Shown here in pieces: positions 1-11,831 of a DNA stretch of 64,000 nt. The first letter of the stretch is position 1. Each line of letters begins with the position of its first letter. This stretch comes from Hirsutella rhossiliensis. Taxonomy: Eukaryota; Ascomycota; Sordariomycetes; Hypocreales; Ophiocordycipitaceae. The DNA is taken from positions 2,852,001 to 2,916,000 of the forward strand of contig NW_025408670.1 of NCBI RefSeq assembly GCF_020360975.1. The letters run 5' to 3'. A program made the translations under genes and the position numbers. The notes beneath the pieces are model-generated. The model worked only from the letters and a program-made list of their open reading frames with translations. It made no database searches and was not told the DNA's origin.

Positions 1-162
1 ATAAAACTTGGCCTGGGCTGCTGTGCCTCTGGGGCCCGCTCCTCCGCTTGCGTGCCTTGTACAACCTTCTCACGACACCTCGTCCTGGCTGACGCTCGTG
101 TTTCGACCTCCTTTATTCTCCTCCTCGGCTTCATATCGTCATATTTTATCTCTCCTGTAACA

Positions 163-869
163 ATGGGGACCCATAGTTTACCTTCGCCTCCAGCGGAGGA
201 TAGCAAGACAGCCCTATCGAGGAAAGGCACTTCGACCAAGCCTGTCAAGCCCGCCAACCGCATTTCTAAACGTGCAAACTCCACCACCGCTGCCGTACAC
301 CACCATGACCACATTGCGCATGGCGTGGCCATGGACGGGCGCCACAAGCGGGTGTGGAAGGCTTGTGAGAGGTGTAGGATGAAGAAGACAAAGGTACGGC
401 CCCGCCGCCTTGGCTCTACATCGTCAAGTTGAGGCAAGCTAACTTGGCACGCAGTGCGACGGTGAGTTTCCGTGTAAGCGGTGTAAAGACGATGGAGTCG
501 TTTGCACGGCTGGGGTTCGGAAAAAGGTTGAATACAAGCAGCTGCCCAAGGGGTAGGTCATCCGTCGGCGTCGGCGTCGTCGACTCTGCGTCATTTGTTT
601 GCTAACGGGTTGCCGTTAAGATACGCCGAGGTGCTGGAAAACACACAGTTCGCCCTCATCGCCACCGTCCATAAACTCTACTCGATGGTCCGCAGCGCAC
701 AGCCGTGGGATCTGGGAGAGCCCGAGCTCAACGACCGCGGCCAGCCCGTCATCCACAACATTGCGCAGAAGCTGGGCTGCATCCGCCCCAACAGCGACAT
801 CGACCTACCCGTGCACTCTGTCTTCCCCGAGGACGAGGCCGGCATGGCGGAGCTGGCACGTCAGCTGGA

Positions 870-912
<43 letters not shown>

Positions 913-921
913 CAACAACAA

Positions 922-952
<31 letters not shown>

Positions 953-1548
953 CGCAACTGCTGCCGCACCAGCAGCTGCACGACGAGGACTTCAGGGCCA
1001 ACAAGTACGGCGAGCGGGCATCGTCGTCATCGGAGCTCGACCCCTCAGACAGCGAGCTCGACTACCGGCCGCTGGCGGCGCACGACTTTGGCGCGGCGGC
1101 GGCGGCGTTTGGCGGCGGCATGACGGCGCCCGCCATGTCGCCGCCGAGTTTTGCGCGCTCCGGGGGCGGTGGCGGCGGCCCGCGAGGCAGCACGAGCACG
1201 AGCGCCAGCACGGGCAGCACGCGCGGCAGCACCGACTTTGCCTTTAGCCCGACGACGACGGCGCCGCCCGACCTCTTCTCGTCGGCGTCGCAGTCGCCGC
1301 ACATGCCGGCCGGCGGCTTCACGCCGGCCTGGGTGGTGCCCAAGACGGAGCCGGACCAGCTCACGATGCAGCTCATGCAGCAGTCGGGCCTGTCGAGCAT
1401 CGACATGCTCAACCAGGCCCTCCTCGAGTCCGACTTCGGCACCATCAAGCCCGACATCTTGTCGTCGCGGCCAAACCCGGACGTCATGATGGGCATGGGC
1501 GACCCCATGATTTGCTCCGCCTTTGACGGCGAAGCCATGCGACTCTGA
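163..1548 (+). CDS. Zn2Cys6 transcription factor with polyglutamine tract (Fcr1-like)
   Basis: Exons are 163-393, 455-552 and 621-1548, giving 418 residues in frame across both introns. A canonical fungal binuclear zinc cluster spans the first intron: Cys68, 71, 78, 84, 87 and 94, with spacing CX2CX6CX5CX2CX6C. The family binds DNA as nuclear regulators. After the cluster comes a conserved block (residues about 110-185, including NTQFALIATVHKLYSMVR). Next is an uninterrupted run of 26 Gln (residues about 195-220, mixed CAG/CAA codons), then low-complexity Ser/Gly/Ala. A conserved C-terminal segment around MLNQALLESDFG follows. From memory the architecture matches fungal proteins annotated as fluconazole resistance protein 1, but targets cannot be inferred. 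An ATG at 52 lies in the same frame upstream; I chose 163 because residues encoded before it look like leader sequence. Confidence 0.88.
874..951 (+). repeat. CAG/CAA trinucleotide tract (Gln26)
   Basis: Twenty-six consecutive glutamine codons inside the Zn2Cys6 gene: nine CAG, one CAG, seven CAA, then nine CAG. Interruption by CAA usually lowers slippage, but the flanking pure CAG blocks could still vary in length between strains. Confidence 0.95.
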
Positions 1549-4193
1549 GGCCCAGGGTGGCGGCCCGCCGGCCATCGTATTTTTACCATCGTACCCTTCA
1601 CTTCTTCCACCTGTGCTTACTTGTCTTCCTCTTACATGGCTTCTATTATTCCCGTTTCCGTCTCGGCCCCCACGAGCATGGCACGTGTTGACGGGGCTGG
1701 ACGGGGTTGGACGGGCCTGGCCGGAGATAGGGTTCCAGGGGTGTGACCGCGCAATGTTGATGACATGGATGACTTGACTACCATGGGGGGTTACGGTGTT
1801 TTTCTTCATCATCACGTTTTCCAGGCGTCCAAAACTAAAATAGGAGCCATCTGGGTGGGATCAGAGAGATATAGAGCGGGGGAGACGGACGGGTGTATCC
1901 ATCCCCCCCCCCATTTACCTTGCCATTATTACCATTATTACCATTATTACCATTATTACCATTATTACCATTATTACCACTATCACCATTATCACCATTA
2001 TCACCATTATTACCAGGGCAGGCTTCAGACGAGCGATGCTCCGTCGGGGGCCCAGCCATTTCTTTTTGGCACGCTAGGTATATAGCTGGGTATATAGACG
2101 CCGAGCGAACAGCTGATACAAGCGGTATCATCATCATTGGCCACAACGAGCCCCCTCCCCGCCCTGCTGCCGGTGCCCGGTGCTGCTGGTGCTGGTGCTG
2201 GTGCTGGTGCTGTGCTGCTGGTGCACCCTTTTCAGCTCACCGCAACTCGGCCATGCACCGACGACGGCTGTGAGGTGCATATGACGGGGCTACGGAGAGT
2301 GAGTGAGATGGACGAGCTCGTCGTCGACTCTGCTCCATGGTGGGTAGCACTGCTGGGCCATGGCCTCTGCTCGCCGCCGAGGATTGCATTACAAAGCCAC
2401 CCACACCCCGGTGAGAGTCTGCGCGGACGTGGTTGCAGCCCACCAAACCCAACGGAGCGGTAGGTGCGTTCTAGTGCGTCAGCCCAACGGCGTGGCCGCT
2501 GGGTTCCACTGCCGGGCTGTTTGTAAAGAAGTGACGGGGTGCTTTTGTTCGCGCAATGATTCATCGTGCTTGTCGTGGCCAACCGATGGAGACTCCAGCA
2601 AGCAGGGCCGATTATATGCGCTCCTCTCCACCGTCCGTCCATGCAAAGGGAGCTCGACGTCGAGCCCAAGGCCGTGTTCGACGAGATGCTTCCACGTCCG
2701 AGGCAGCACAATCCTGTCCGGGAATTACACGGGAGCCTGGCTGGGGCCACGACACGGTCTCCGGATGGGTCAGCAGCCGGAATGACGCCATGCCGAACAG
2801 CGAGGCTCGATTGCCGCCTCTCTTGCTTACCAACCACCTGCTCACACCCTACAGAGCGGTGGTGTGTCCAGAAGATGAAGCAAGGGCAGCAGCAAGCGTA
2901 CGGGAAGGGGGGGCGAGAGGGCAGGGAAGAAGGATGGGGAAAGGGGGTCGACCCAGAGAGAGTAATTAAGGTGAAGGAGGAAAAGCCCACCAAGTTCAGT
3001 AAGTGAGTAGACGAGGGCAAAAGAGCAGGGAAAAGTACTGTACACGAAAAAGGAAGCAAGCATGTCAGGCGCCTCCCCCCCGGACTCGGTGGCGGCGCGC
3101 ACCCACGCGCCGGCGTTCGGGGTTTTGCCAGGCTCCGGGACCGTGGGGCCTCATCCCGGCCTGCGCACGAAGCGGGGACTGTACAGTGCCGTACACACTA
3201 TCAATACGCAGAGCAAAACGAGGCCCCGAGACAAAGGCCAAGAATCAAGGGCATGTCTCCGTGGTCGAATGATGGATCGTGTGCATGGGGCATGGGTGCA
3301 AGAGCAGGGCAACTCCGGACTTGCGGACACGGGCGGGAGTGGGCCGGGCATCGGGCCGAGGGTTCGCGAATACTCTGGAATCAAGGACATGCATCCAGGT
3401 TTGAGTCATCGACGGAGGTAGAAAGTTTCCCGCATACTCACCTTGCTTGCCTTGCCCGACCTACGGGATCTACCTTGGTGCGTACATACATATTATATGT
3501 ATGTGGATGCACGCCGAGAGAGCATGCACAATCATCATCATCCCCCAACTCTGGTAGCGAACCATGGCCTCTCTCTACCCTCCTCCTCCTCCTCCTCCTC
3601 ATCCTCTTCTCTTTTCTCCCCCTCAGCCGCTCTTGGCAACTCACCCCCCCCCCCCTCTTCCCCTCCGCCTCCCTTCCTCTGCCTGCCGGGCGGATGCACC
3701 CGCCGGCCCCAGAAAAGTGACACATCTGCTTCTGGCATGCGATGGTGGCTGCGTGCCACAGATCCCGTCGTCTGTCAGCTGAGGCTGTGCCTACATATGC
3801 ACGCACAAATGACTGGTCCAACAGATGGGCTTCCAAATCATTAGGCATGTCGGCTTGGCAGAAACGTGGTGCTTCTGCCTGTTCCACATCAGCTGATACA
3901 AAAGCCCCGAAGCCTTGGCAGGCTACCCACGGGGCAGGCTGGACAGACTTTTGGACTCATGTGCCCTTTGCTTGGTTCCGAGTCCTTGGGATTGAATTCC
4001 CTGGCTGGCCTCTGTATCCTTCATCGTAAACATCGTCTCAGTCGTCTCGTCGCCGCCCCTCATAAAAAAAACAGAAACAAGAAAAGAACAAGGACGGCCA
4101 CGTATAACCCATCATATAGCAAGACAAGGAGGCGGTTCACCAGCCTCTCAACTTTCCCAACGCCATCCCGATGTGACCCACCACCCAATAAAC
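1549..4193. other. Intergenic region with simple repeats
   Basis: Convergent interval between the transcription factor and Sos7. Open frames exist on both strands but read as low-complexity or biased peptides, and no splicing joins them into a recognisable protein. It holds a 9-bp microsatellite (1923-2014), a short GCTGGT repeat near 2185-2222 and a CCT-rich pyrimidine tract near 3580-3610. Confidence 0.6.
1923..2014. repeat. 9-bp tandem repeat (CATTATTAC-type)
   Basis: About ten units of a 9-bp motif of the form CCATTATTA. The later units carry C/T changes (CACTATCAC, CATTATCAC). It lies in intergenic DNA. Confidence 0.9.
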
Positions 4194-5048
4194 TCAGTTC
4201 TGGATATCCAACACCTGCCTCAGCACGCCCTCGCTGGCCCTCCACCACCGCGCCCGCTGCTCCAGATCATCGGCCACGCCTCCCAGTGCCGCCTCCTTTC
4301 TTCTCTGTGCTTCGCGCGCTGCCGCCGCGCTGTGCTGTAGCCTCGACTCGAGCGGCTGTAGCTCTGCCCGTAGCCGGTCTGCCTCCTTGGCCTTTCGGGG
4401 CGCCTTAGCCTGCAGGGCTTCCAGTTCCCGCGCGAGCTCTTGCTGTTCGGCCTTGCGTTTGGCGACCAGGTCGAGCGTCTTGGTCAGAGGCAGGTTGAGG
4501 TTGGGGTTCAACCCGGATACGTCCTGCGCGGTCCGGAGCGCCGCCACCTGCGTCTCGAGCTCTTCCACCTTGCCGGGCAGCTCCGCTAGCTGCGTCGTCT
4601 CCATCCGGACCCTTTCGTACCGCCGGCTCAGCTCCCTCCCCATTTTCTCGAGCTCTGCGGCCATGTCGGCGACCTCGAGCTTGAGCGACTTGAGCTGCGC
4701 CTTGGCCTCGCCATTCTCCTTCTCCAGGTCCAGGTTCTCCTGCATCGAGACAATCAAGGGCGGGTCGCCGACGATGGCGCGGATAAACTTTTCCTTGGTC
4801 ACCTGCTCGACGTAGGAGAAGCGCAGCTTGGCAAAGAGCTCGGCGTAGTGCGCGAGGTCGGCCTCGAGGCCGGCCGGCGTGGGCCCGTCGAGCGATGCGT
4901 TGGAGGCATCCGAGGCGCGCTGCCGCGAGTCTTGCGCTGGCGGCGTGTGGCTGGTGATTGGTTCGCTGAGCTTGATGATGGTGAGCTCGTCATCGGCCTG
5001 CGCTTGCCGCAGCGTCTCGAGGATGTCCGTTGCGTTGGCTGCCGTCAT
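4194..5048 (-). CDS. sos7: Kinetochore protein Sos7
   Basis: Single exon of 284 residues. It matches the fungal Sos7/Kre28 family, the coiled-coil partner of Spc105/Spc7 (KNL1) at the outer kinetochore. An N-terminal conserved block with EQVTKEKFIRAIVGDPP (residues about 80-97) is the family signature and is followed by long coiled coil (about 105-260) rich in Glu, Leu, Arg and Ala. Start is the first ATG of the frame, with a stop-containing leader upstream. It is divergent from the RS-rich gene, with 585 bp between the starts. Confidence 0.85.
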   Translation of the reverse strand: MTAANATDILETLRQAQADDELTIIKLSEPITSHTPPAQDSRQRASDASNASLDGPTPAGLEADLAHYAELFAKLRFSYVEQVTKEKFIRAIVGDPPLIVSMQENLDLEKENGEAKAQLKSLKLEVADMAAELEKMGRELSRRYERVRMETTQLAELPGKVEELETQVAALRTAQDVSGLNPNLNLPLTKTLDLVAKRKAEQQELARELEALQAKAPRKAKEADRLRAELQPLESRLQHSAAAAREAQRRKEAALGGVADDLEQRARWWRASEGVLRQVLDIQN

Positions 5049-5633
5049 GTTGCGCGATGATTCGGGGCCGGTGGTGAACGGTGTGTAAAGTGTCGGTATT
5101 TGTCCCTGGCACGTCGCCTGTTTACTTTGGGCCTGATACGGTTAGTGGCCAGAGCAACGCTTATCTGCTATCGGACAACTATCTGTACCTTGTACTTCGT
5201 CTTGGAGAGGCTGACTAATCTCGAAGAGTGTTTCGTGATGCGCGCTGTTCTCCATGAGCTACAGGCGAATGCCCATTCTCTCCCTGTCCCTGCCTCGGAA
5301 CAAAATCGGCCTCAGAAAGCGTTCGCGTCGGGCTCAGGCCTTGGCAAGATGAACAACGCTCCTCCAGCGATATCCCGGGATAGCGATGCTCAAGGGGAGC
5401 GCCTGTTCACACGGTAGCTACGTTGGGGTGAGTCTGAGGGTCGTCCGGCGCAACGCAACTCGAACTTCCATTCCAACTTGGCTCGGCAGTGCGAGCTCCG
5501 AACACCTGCCCGCCAGCTGTCGCCCGGCACACGCCTGAACAAGGCGACCTCTGAACACCCAAACCGCTTTTCGCTCCTCTCTTTTCTTCCCCGCACCACG
5601 CATTGCTTCGCGTGCCTGACTCTCGGGCTGGCC
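5049..5633. promoter_or_regulatory. Divergent intergenic region (Sos7 / RS-rich gene)
   Basis: 585 bp between two divergent start codons, so it must hold both promoters. No canonical TATA box was evident. Confidence 0.4.
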
Positions 5634-6795
5634 ATGCCAAACGATGACCTCCTAACCGACGAATACGTCGCTGGACTGCTAGCCGAAGAGGCCAAGGACT
5701 GCTCTCTGAAATACTCAACCATGGGCATGGAACCGAGAAGGGAGTATGCTATTCCCCTCCCCACGAGACGACGAGGAACTAGGCTGACCAAGAAGTCTCA
5801 GGCCGGCCAATTTGCCGAGGCCCAACACGCGGTTCCTTCGCAACATCATCAAGAACACGGAAACCCACAACAAAGCACGGATTGCAAAGGGAGAAGCCCA
5901 GTCAAAGGCCAAGCTCCAAGAGCTGGACAAGGCTGACGAGGCTCGACGACGCAAGACGAATCCAGATGCGAGCGACATCCGAAAGCGTCAGATGGGTGAC
6001 ATCCACGCCATTCTGGGCGGCACGAAGCGAACTGGCGATCAAGGCGGTACCAGACCATCGCACGGCGCGGACAAACGGGAAAGTCAACACCACGACAGGA
6101 AGCGTGTCGTTTGGGAGAATGACCTGAAAGGCAGCCGAGATGATGGGCACCGTCGCGGGCGGACCAGCCAAGGCGACGCCAAGCAGAGAGACAACAGCCC
6201 AGGCAGGCAAGAGGAGAGGCGTTCGAGACGCGACAAACCTTTTTCGGGACAAGATGACCGCCGTCACCAAGGCAGGTCCCGACGAGGTGGATCCAAGTCG
6301 CCCCGTCGCCACAGAAGATCTCGCTCACCTAGAAAGGAGAAGAGGAATTACCGAGAGCGCTCTCGCCGCCGTTCCCCCTCCAAAGACGTGTTCGGGCCCT
6401 CTCGGCTGACTGCAGACGCCCACGCAGGCGATGACGACGGCGGCGATTCGGACCCGCTGAATGATCTGATCGGCCCAGCGCCGCCTGCCAGGCACCGTGG
6501 ACGAGGCACGATTGGCGGGGCCGCAAACCTGGATCGTCGCTTCTCCGAGTTGTATGACCCGCGAACCGATACGCAAGACCACGACATGGACGGAGGTGAC
6601 TGGGACGACACGGTAGAGGCCTACAGGGATCTCCAGAAGCTGCGACTGAACCAGCCACAGCGAATGAGATCCGCAGGCTTCACCGAGAACCAGATCGAAC
6701 GTGTCGAGGACAAGCGCGAGAAGACGGACAAGGACGTCGTTTGGTCCAAGGCAGGCGAGAAGCGGGCGTGGGACAGGGGCAAGTTCTTGGACTAG
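5634..6795 (+). CDS. RS-rich nuclear protein, possible splicing factor
   Basis: Exons 5634-5743 and 5802-6795 encode 367 residues; the 58-nt intron restores frame and brings together two conserved blocks (LLTDEYVAGLLAEEAKDCS and RPNTRFLRNIIKNTETHNK). The middle (residues about 150-235) is rich in Arg-Ser, Arg-Asp and Lys dipeptides, as in SR-type splicing proteins. The end is conserved and basic, with FTENQIERVEDKREKTDKD. From memory, fungal homologues are often labelled pre-mRNA-splicing factor 38B-like, but no Prp38 core domain is visible. The secure statement is a conserved fungal, probably nuclear, RS-rich protein. Confidence 0.75.
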
Positions 6796-8592
6796 GAGGC
6801 GGTTCATCCGCTGGCCTTGGTTTCGGAGGATGATTGACTGGTTGGCCCGCGAACTCGGCAAACGATGCGAGATGAATGAGATTTGCTGCCCCTTGCTTGG
6901 ACATGAAACGTCCCGGAAGAATGGCTGTCATTTGATGCAAAGGCTGTCACTGTTGTGACGTAGATTAGACGGCTCCACGGAGTTGCGACTAGTTACCAAG
7001 GGCTGGTAATGCTCAGTGCACATTACACAGGTTTTCAGCATGAAGCCACTTGGAAGTGAAGCAGGTGCATGTACGGAACGGGATTCGGCAAGCAGACTAC
7101 GAAATGCCGACTTGCAAATAAAGATCTTGATGGATTAGCCGCCAGCTGCTGATCTGAGAGCCGTCAGCCGCCAGTCTGAGAGCCGCCAAGCGCGTCCTCG
7201 ACATCGACCTCTTCCGTTTTCTAAGTCTAGGAATCCAAATCACGAGGCCCAAGGGCCGGGCCATCCTCCAACCGGCCAACGAACGAGAAGATGCACATGA
7301 TGGGGGTGGCGGAGCCACAAAATCCCCAGTCGGGGCCCGAGTTGAGCACCGTGGGCACCGGGACGTTTCACCCGCACGCGCGTCCGTGCAAAGGCAGCTG
7401 CTACTACTCCGTAATCATCAAGCAGAACGCATCGCCAGCCAGGAGAGAGGCGTCGACCTACCGCCGGTGGTGGCCGGGCCAGCAAAGACATGGAACAATG
7501 CCGCTTGATCCCTTTTCTTGGCAACTCTGGCCGCGCCCTCCCTCACCTACGCTCGGTGCCGCCTGTTTAATTGGCGCGACTCACCAAGACGTTTCTCAAG
7601 GGCGGCAAGCTCTCCCTTGGTTGTCGGCTGCTTGACGGCTGCTTGACGACGGCGCGGGGGAGCGTTGAAGGCACCTGGACAGCTGCGAAGGAGCAGCGGT
7701 AACCCCAAGGCCAAGGGGATTCTATTTGTAGCCGCTTGAAGTGTCTGACGGGCAACGACACACTCATGGAGTCGACGAGTGTCTGTAGATACCAACCAGT
7801 CCACATCACGTTGGCCTGCCCAAAGCATTTGTCTGCATCCAAAATGCTAAAAAGCATGCACGGATACGGAGTAGGTAGAGGAGCAGAAAAGGTAGGTACC
7901 TGCGTTAGGGGGCCGACTCGAAAGCTCCGGCCTGCCCGGCCTTCCTTCGAGAACGTCTTGGAGTTAATTGCTCTGTATTCGTACTACAAGGGCGAGGTTA
8001 GTGCACAGCTGAGTTTGCAGAGGTCCCCGAGCCCCTAAGTAGGCCTCGGTAGCAGCCAGCAGCCCACTCCCACACCCCAGGAAGGCGCCTGACCCATGCA
8101 GCTAGACTACCTGGACGCCTGAGACACTGGCGGAACCAGCGCCAGCGACGACCCGCCGCCTCGCCCTACTTGCAACAAGCCAGGTCACGACGGTACCTGG
8201 CCTGTACCTGGCCTGTACCGCCCGCCCCTGCGACCACGCCGCCCGCCGCCGTGTCTCTGGCTCGTACACAGCCGTGCCGAGAAGGCTCCCACTTTCCACC
8301 CCGTAAATGCTGCCATCACCACCACCACCTTTCTCTTCCTCCCCGCTCTTCTCTTACCCTCGCCCGCCTCGCCTCTCCTCTCCGACTCCGCCTACGTGCT
8401 GCTGCCTCGTCGTGTGTGTATGGTTTTTCTTTGCCGTCCTCTTTGCCATCTTCTCTCACGCCCGGCACCCTGCCTGTCGTCCTGCGTCTAGATACCGGTG
8501 GTGTCTGCATTTGTCCCCCGTCTGCGGATGCTGCGAGGTCGTCCTGTGCGACTGGCTTGGCGCCGACGTCGACATCCATCCCCGCCGACACG
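6796..8592. other. Intergenic region
   Basis: 1.8 kb containing the 3' end of the RS-rich gene and the promoter and leader of the PA-TM-RING gene. The last 400 bp is pyrimidine-rich (TTCCTCC, CTCTTCTC), as is common just upstream of fungal start codons. No gene seen. Confidence 0.5.
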
Positions 8593-11159
8593 ATGAGGCC
8601 GCCGCGCATCGCCATCCTCGCCCTCTTCCTCGCCGCCTCCATCTTCATCCTCGGCCGGGCCTTCACCTCGGCCAGCCGTCCACGTGCCTCGTCCTCGTAC
8701 ACCGCCGAAGCCCGATCCACCAGGTCCGTCTTCGGCTTCATGTACTACAACACGCCCTTTTCGCTCTTCCCGCCAAACGCCGCCATCAGCTTGACCGACG
8801 ACAACAGCACCTCCTTTGCCGCCCGGCCCGCCGCCTTTGGCCCGAAGCTGGCTGCCCACGGCTTGAGCGGCCAGCTCTGGGTCGGCAGTGGCTTTGCCGA
8901 AGACAGCCAGGACGGCGATGGAGAGTTGGGTTGCAGCGACCTTCCCGGCTGGGGGAGCGGCAATACGAGGGCAGCTCTCAGGAATTCATTTCGAGCCGAC
9001 ATTCCCCGAACCGCCGCCTCCCAGCTCAAGTCCGGCCATCCCAAGCGTGCCGGACTGCTACTCGACCCTGACCACAGGGAAGCCATCACCCGACTTCGAA
9101 CGAGATCCGATGTTGAAGGTGCCCATGACTCGGATGAATTGGGCCATGCCTCCGTCTCGCGGCGTGACACCGCCTCCTCCTCGGCCCACGCCGATATACA
9201 GTCCATCCAAGAAGCCGCCGAGATACAGGGCAAGGTGGTGCTCCTCATGCGCGGTGGCTGCGGCTTCTTGGAAAAGGTCATGTGGGCTCAGCGACGAGGA
9301 GCCATAGCCGTCATTGTCGGCGACAACCAAAAGGGTGGGCCCCTCATTCAGATGTTTGCGCACGGCGACGAGGTCGACAACGTGACGGTTCCATCCGTAT
9401 TCACTGCCCGGACTACGGCGCACTTGCTGTCGTCTTTGACCCAGCCGGGGAGCTTTATCGAGGATACGCTCGACGACAGTGGGAACCCCGTGCGCAAGGT
9501 ACAACAGGGCCCCAAGAGCCGGCAGGACGCCAAGAAGCGAACATTGGTTCCTGGCAGAACAGCAGCCCTTCGTGGCGCCGCACCTCCCAGTTCGGGAGTC
9601 AAGCGGGGCCTCAGTGATACGACGGACAAGCCTACACCAAACGCGCTTCGAAAGCGCAGCTGGCTGGCGAGAATGTTTGGCTGGCGTCAGTCGCCTCTCA
9701 CCAGCGATGACGAGAGCCGACCACCCAGCAGCGGACGCCTTGACTGGCCTTCAACTGGGAGCTCCACTGAGGAGGCGGGCAAGGGCAGTCTGAGCAAATC
9801 AACGAAGTCCAAAACATCTAATGATGGCTTCGTCATCGGTGTGCAGGACTGGCGGGACCCAGATCTCGTAGGCAGGTCGCCCAAGAAGAAGGGCACAGCC
9901 GCCGCCGCCGCGAAGGCCGACCAAAAGACGCCGCCGAGTAGCAAGAAGCACGAGGGGTCGAGCAAAAGCGCCCCCGAGGCCAACGGCCCCAAGGGCGGGA
10001 GCATTACGCCAGGAAGCGGCGAGTACAATCCGAGCAAAGCGACGCCCAAGGATGGCAAAGAGACCGCGACCAAAGCTGACGGCAAGGGCCACGGTCTCAT
10101 TTCGAAGCTTTTTGGTGATGAAGACGGTGCCGCCGCTGCTGTCGACGGCGCCAGCGAAAAGCATTCCCACGACGCTGAGAGTCAGAGTGTTCCCAACCAC
10201 AATCACGACTTTGAGACACACGAGGGGCTATGGGTCACCATAACCCCTACGAGCAGCGCAAGCCCCTTCTTCGATACCCTGCTCGTGCTCGTCATCAGCC
10301 CACTAGTCACCTTGACCGTTGTGTACGCGCTCTTGATTGTTCGTGCCAGGATCCGGAGACGGAGATGGCGAGCGCCCAAGTCGGTCGTCGACCGTCTCCC
10401 TGTTCGGACGTATCACACGGTAGCACCGTCGCCCAGCTTGTCCCCGAGACTCCCATCCCCCTCCAGCGCAAGCCCCACGACGCCTTTGCTTCAGCACAGC
10501 CCCGCAAGACCGCGGCCGCGCTCGAGAACGACGACTGGGGTCTTGCAGAGCGAGAACTTCCTGGTCCCGAGCGCCGCCGTGCCGACGCCTCAGGCCCCTG
10601 TGCGAAACGGCGCTCGAGCCGAGCACGAAAAGGGCTCCGCGGGCTTCTCTGCCGAGTGGAGGAAGTACATGGGCAGACAGGTAGAGTGCGTCGTGTGCCT
10701 GGAGGAGTACGTCGATGGCGTGAGCAGGGTAATGAGCTTGCCCTGTGGCCACGAATTTCACGCCGACTGCATGTGAGTTTGCACGACGGCGTCTGCGCCA
10801 CCCCTTTTGCATATTGCCGAGCTGACCATGTCGCAAGAACTCCCTGGTTAACTACTCGCCGCCGAACATGTCCCATTTGCAAGGGAGACGTGGTCCGATC
10901 CCTGGCTCGCAGCGGCCGCGACAGCTCACGGTACGAGCCGTATCACGACGGGCCTGACGATGATGTCGAAGCCGAGGCTTCGAACTCTCGTCCGATTGAG
11001 GGGTCCTCGGATCCCGAGCGAGGCATCCTATCCCCGAGAGGTCGTGGCACGCCTCAGTCAGGACGGCAGGAGGGGTGGCTTGGGCTGCTATCGAATAGTT
11101 TCGGCTCCAGAACCAGGCATCGGTCTCAAACCCCCCCGGCAGAGGATCGCAACCGATGA
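8593..11159 (+). CDS. PA-TM-RING E3 ubiquitin ligase
   Basis: Exons 8593-10772 and 10838-11159 encode 833 residues. Order: signal peptide (1-22), protease-associated (PA) domain (about 70-285, with GKVVLLMRGGCGFLEKV), a long Ser/Lys/Gly-rich linker, one membrane helix (about 558-580), then a RING-H2 finger. The RING begins at about residue 698 with CVVCLEEY and continues over the intron through HEFHADC, TPWL and CPIC, so all eight zinc ligands are present only in the spliced form. Members of this family ubiquitinate proteins at endosome, vacuole or Golgi membranes. The PA domain faces the lumen and the RING the cytosol. The frame is open upstream to 8170, but the ATG at 8593 starts a good signal peptide. 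Confidence 0.88.
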
Positions 11160-11831
11160 CGATGGCATGGCCGACACATCGAGGCCGGTCAGCGCGACCC
11201 CCCTAAACAACGACGGCATGCACATATTCTGAAAAGAGCGCGCGCGCGGAAAGCCGGATTAAAGAGTATGGTCACGGTATTGGCGTAATTGGCATTTTGC
11301 AGGCACCGGTTGTCTCTGTGGGCTTTTTTGTCCCTCCCTGTTTTCTTCCCTTGTTATCTTTTACTTTTTGGTCTTGTTGAGCAGGCACGCATTGGCACGG
11401 GACTTGGGATCATGGAACGCTGAGAAGAGCCTCCTGTTTGTCGGAAAGGGGTCTCTCTTTGCTTTTTTTCCCCTTTGGCTTATTGTTCGCGCCCTTGCGT
11501 GACTCGGCGTGTGCGTTACCAGGTAGTCAGGTGACTATGCGGCTGGGGGGGTGGGGACGGGCATCCGATATTACTCTCTTCCCTGACCCCCCTCTCCTTG
11601 ATAATGACGCCTTGACCGGTGGATCACGAATTACATACAATGGTACAAACATGAGCTCTCGTAAAATTGGTATCGCAATGCTTCTGTCCCGTGGTGAATT
11701 TCAGCTGGGGGGTTCCGCGAGGGGTTGGTTGATCAACGGGTAGCCGCCACATGGAGTTGGGGATGATATCCAGAACTCGAGTCTTGAGGCCGGAGACAGG
11801 ACGCTCTTTCTGGTTCTTCAACCCATGTCGC
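11160..11831. other. Convergent intergenic region
   Basis: 672 bp between the PA-TM-RING stop and the stop of the aspartate-semialdehyde dehydrogenase gene. It is T-rich at 11310-11370. No gene or clear terminator motif was identified. Confidence 0.5.

Noticed and set aside
2232..3059. 275-codon minus-strand frame in the first intergenic region
   Set aside because: Composition is uneven, no motif is recognisable, and several other frames overlap it.
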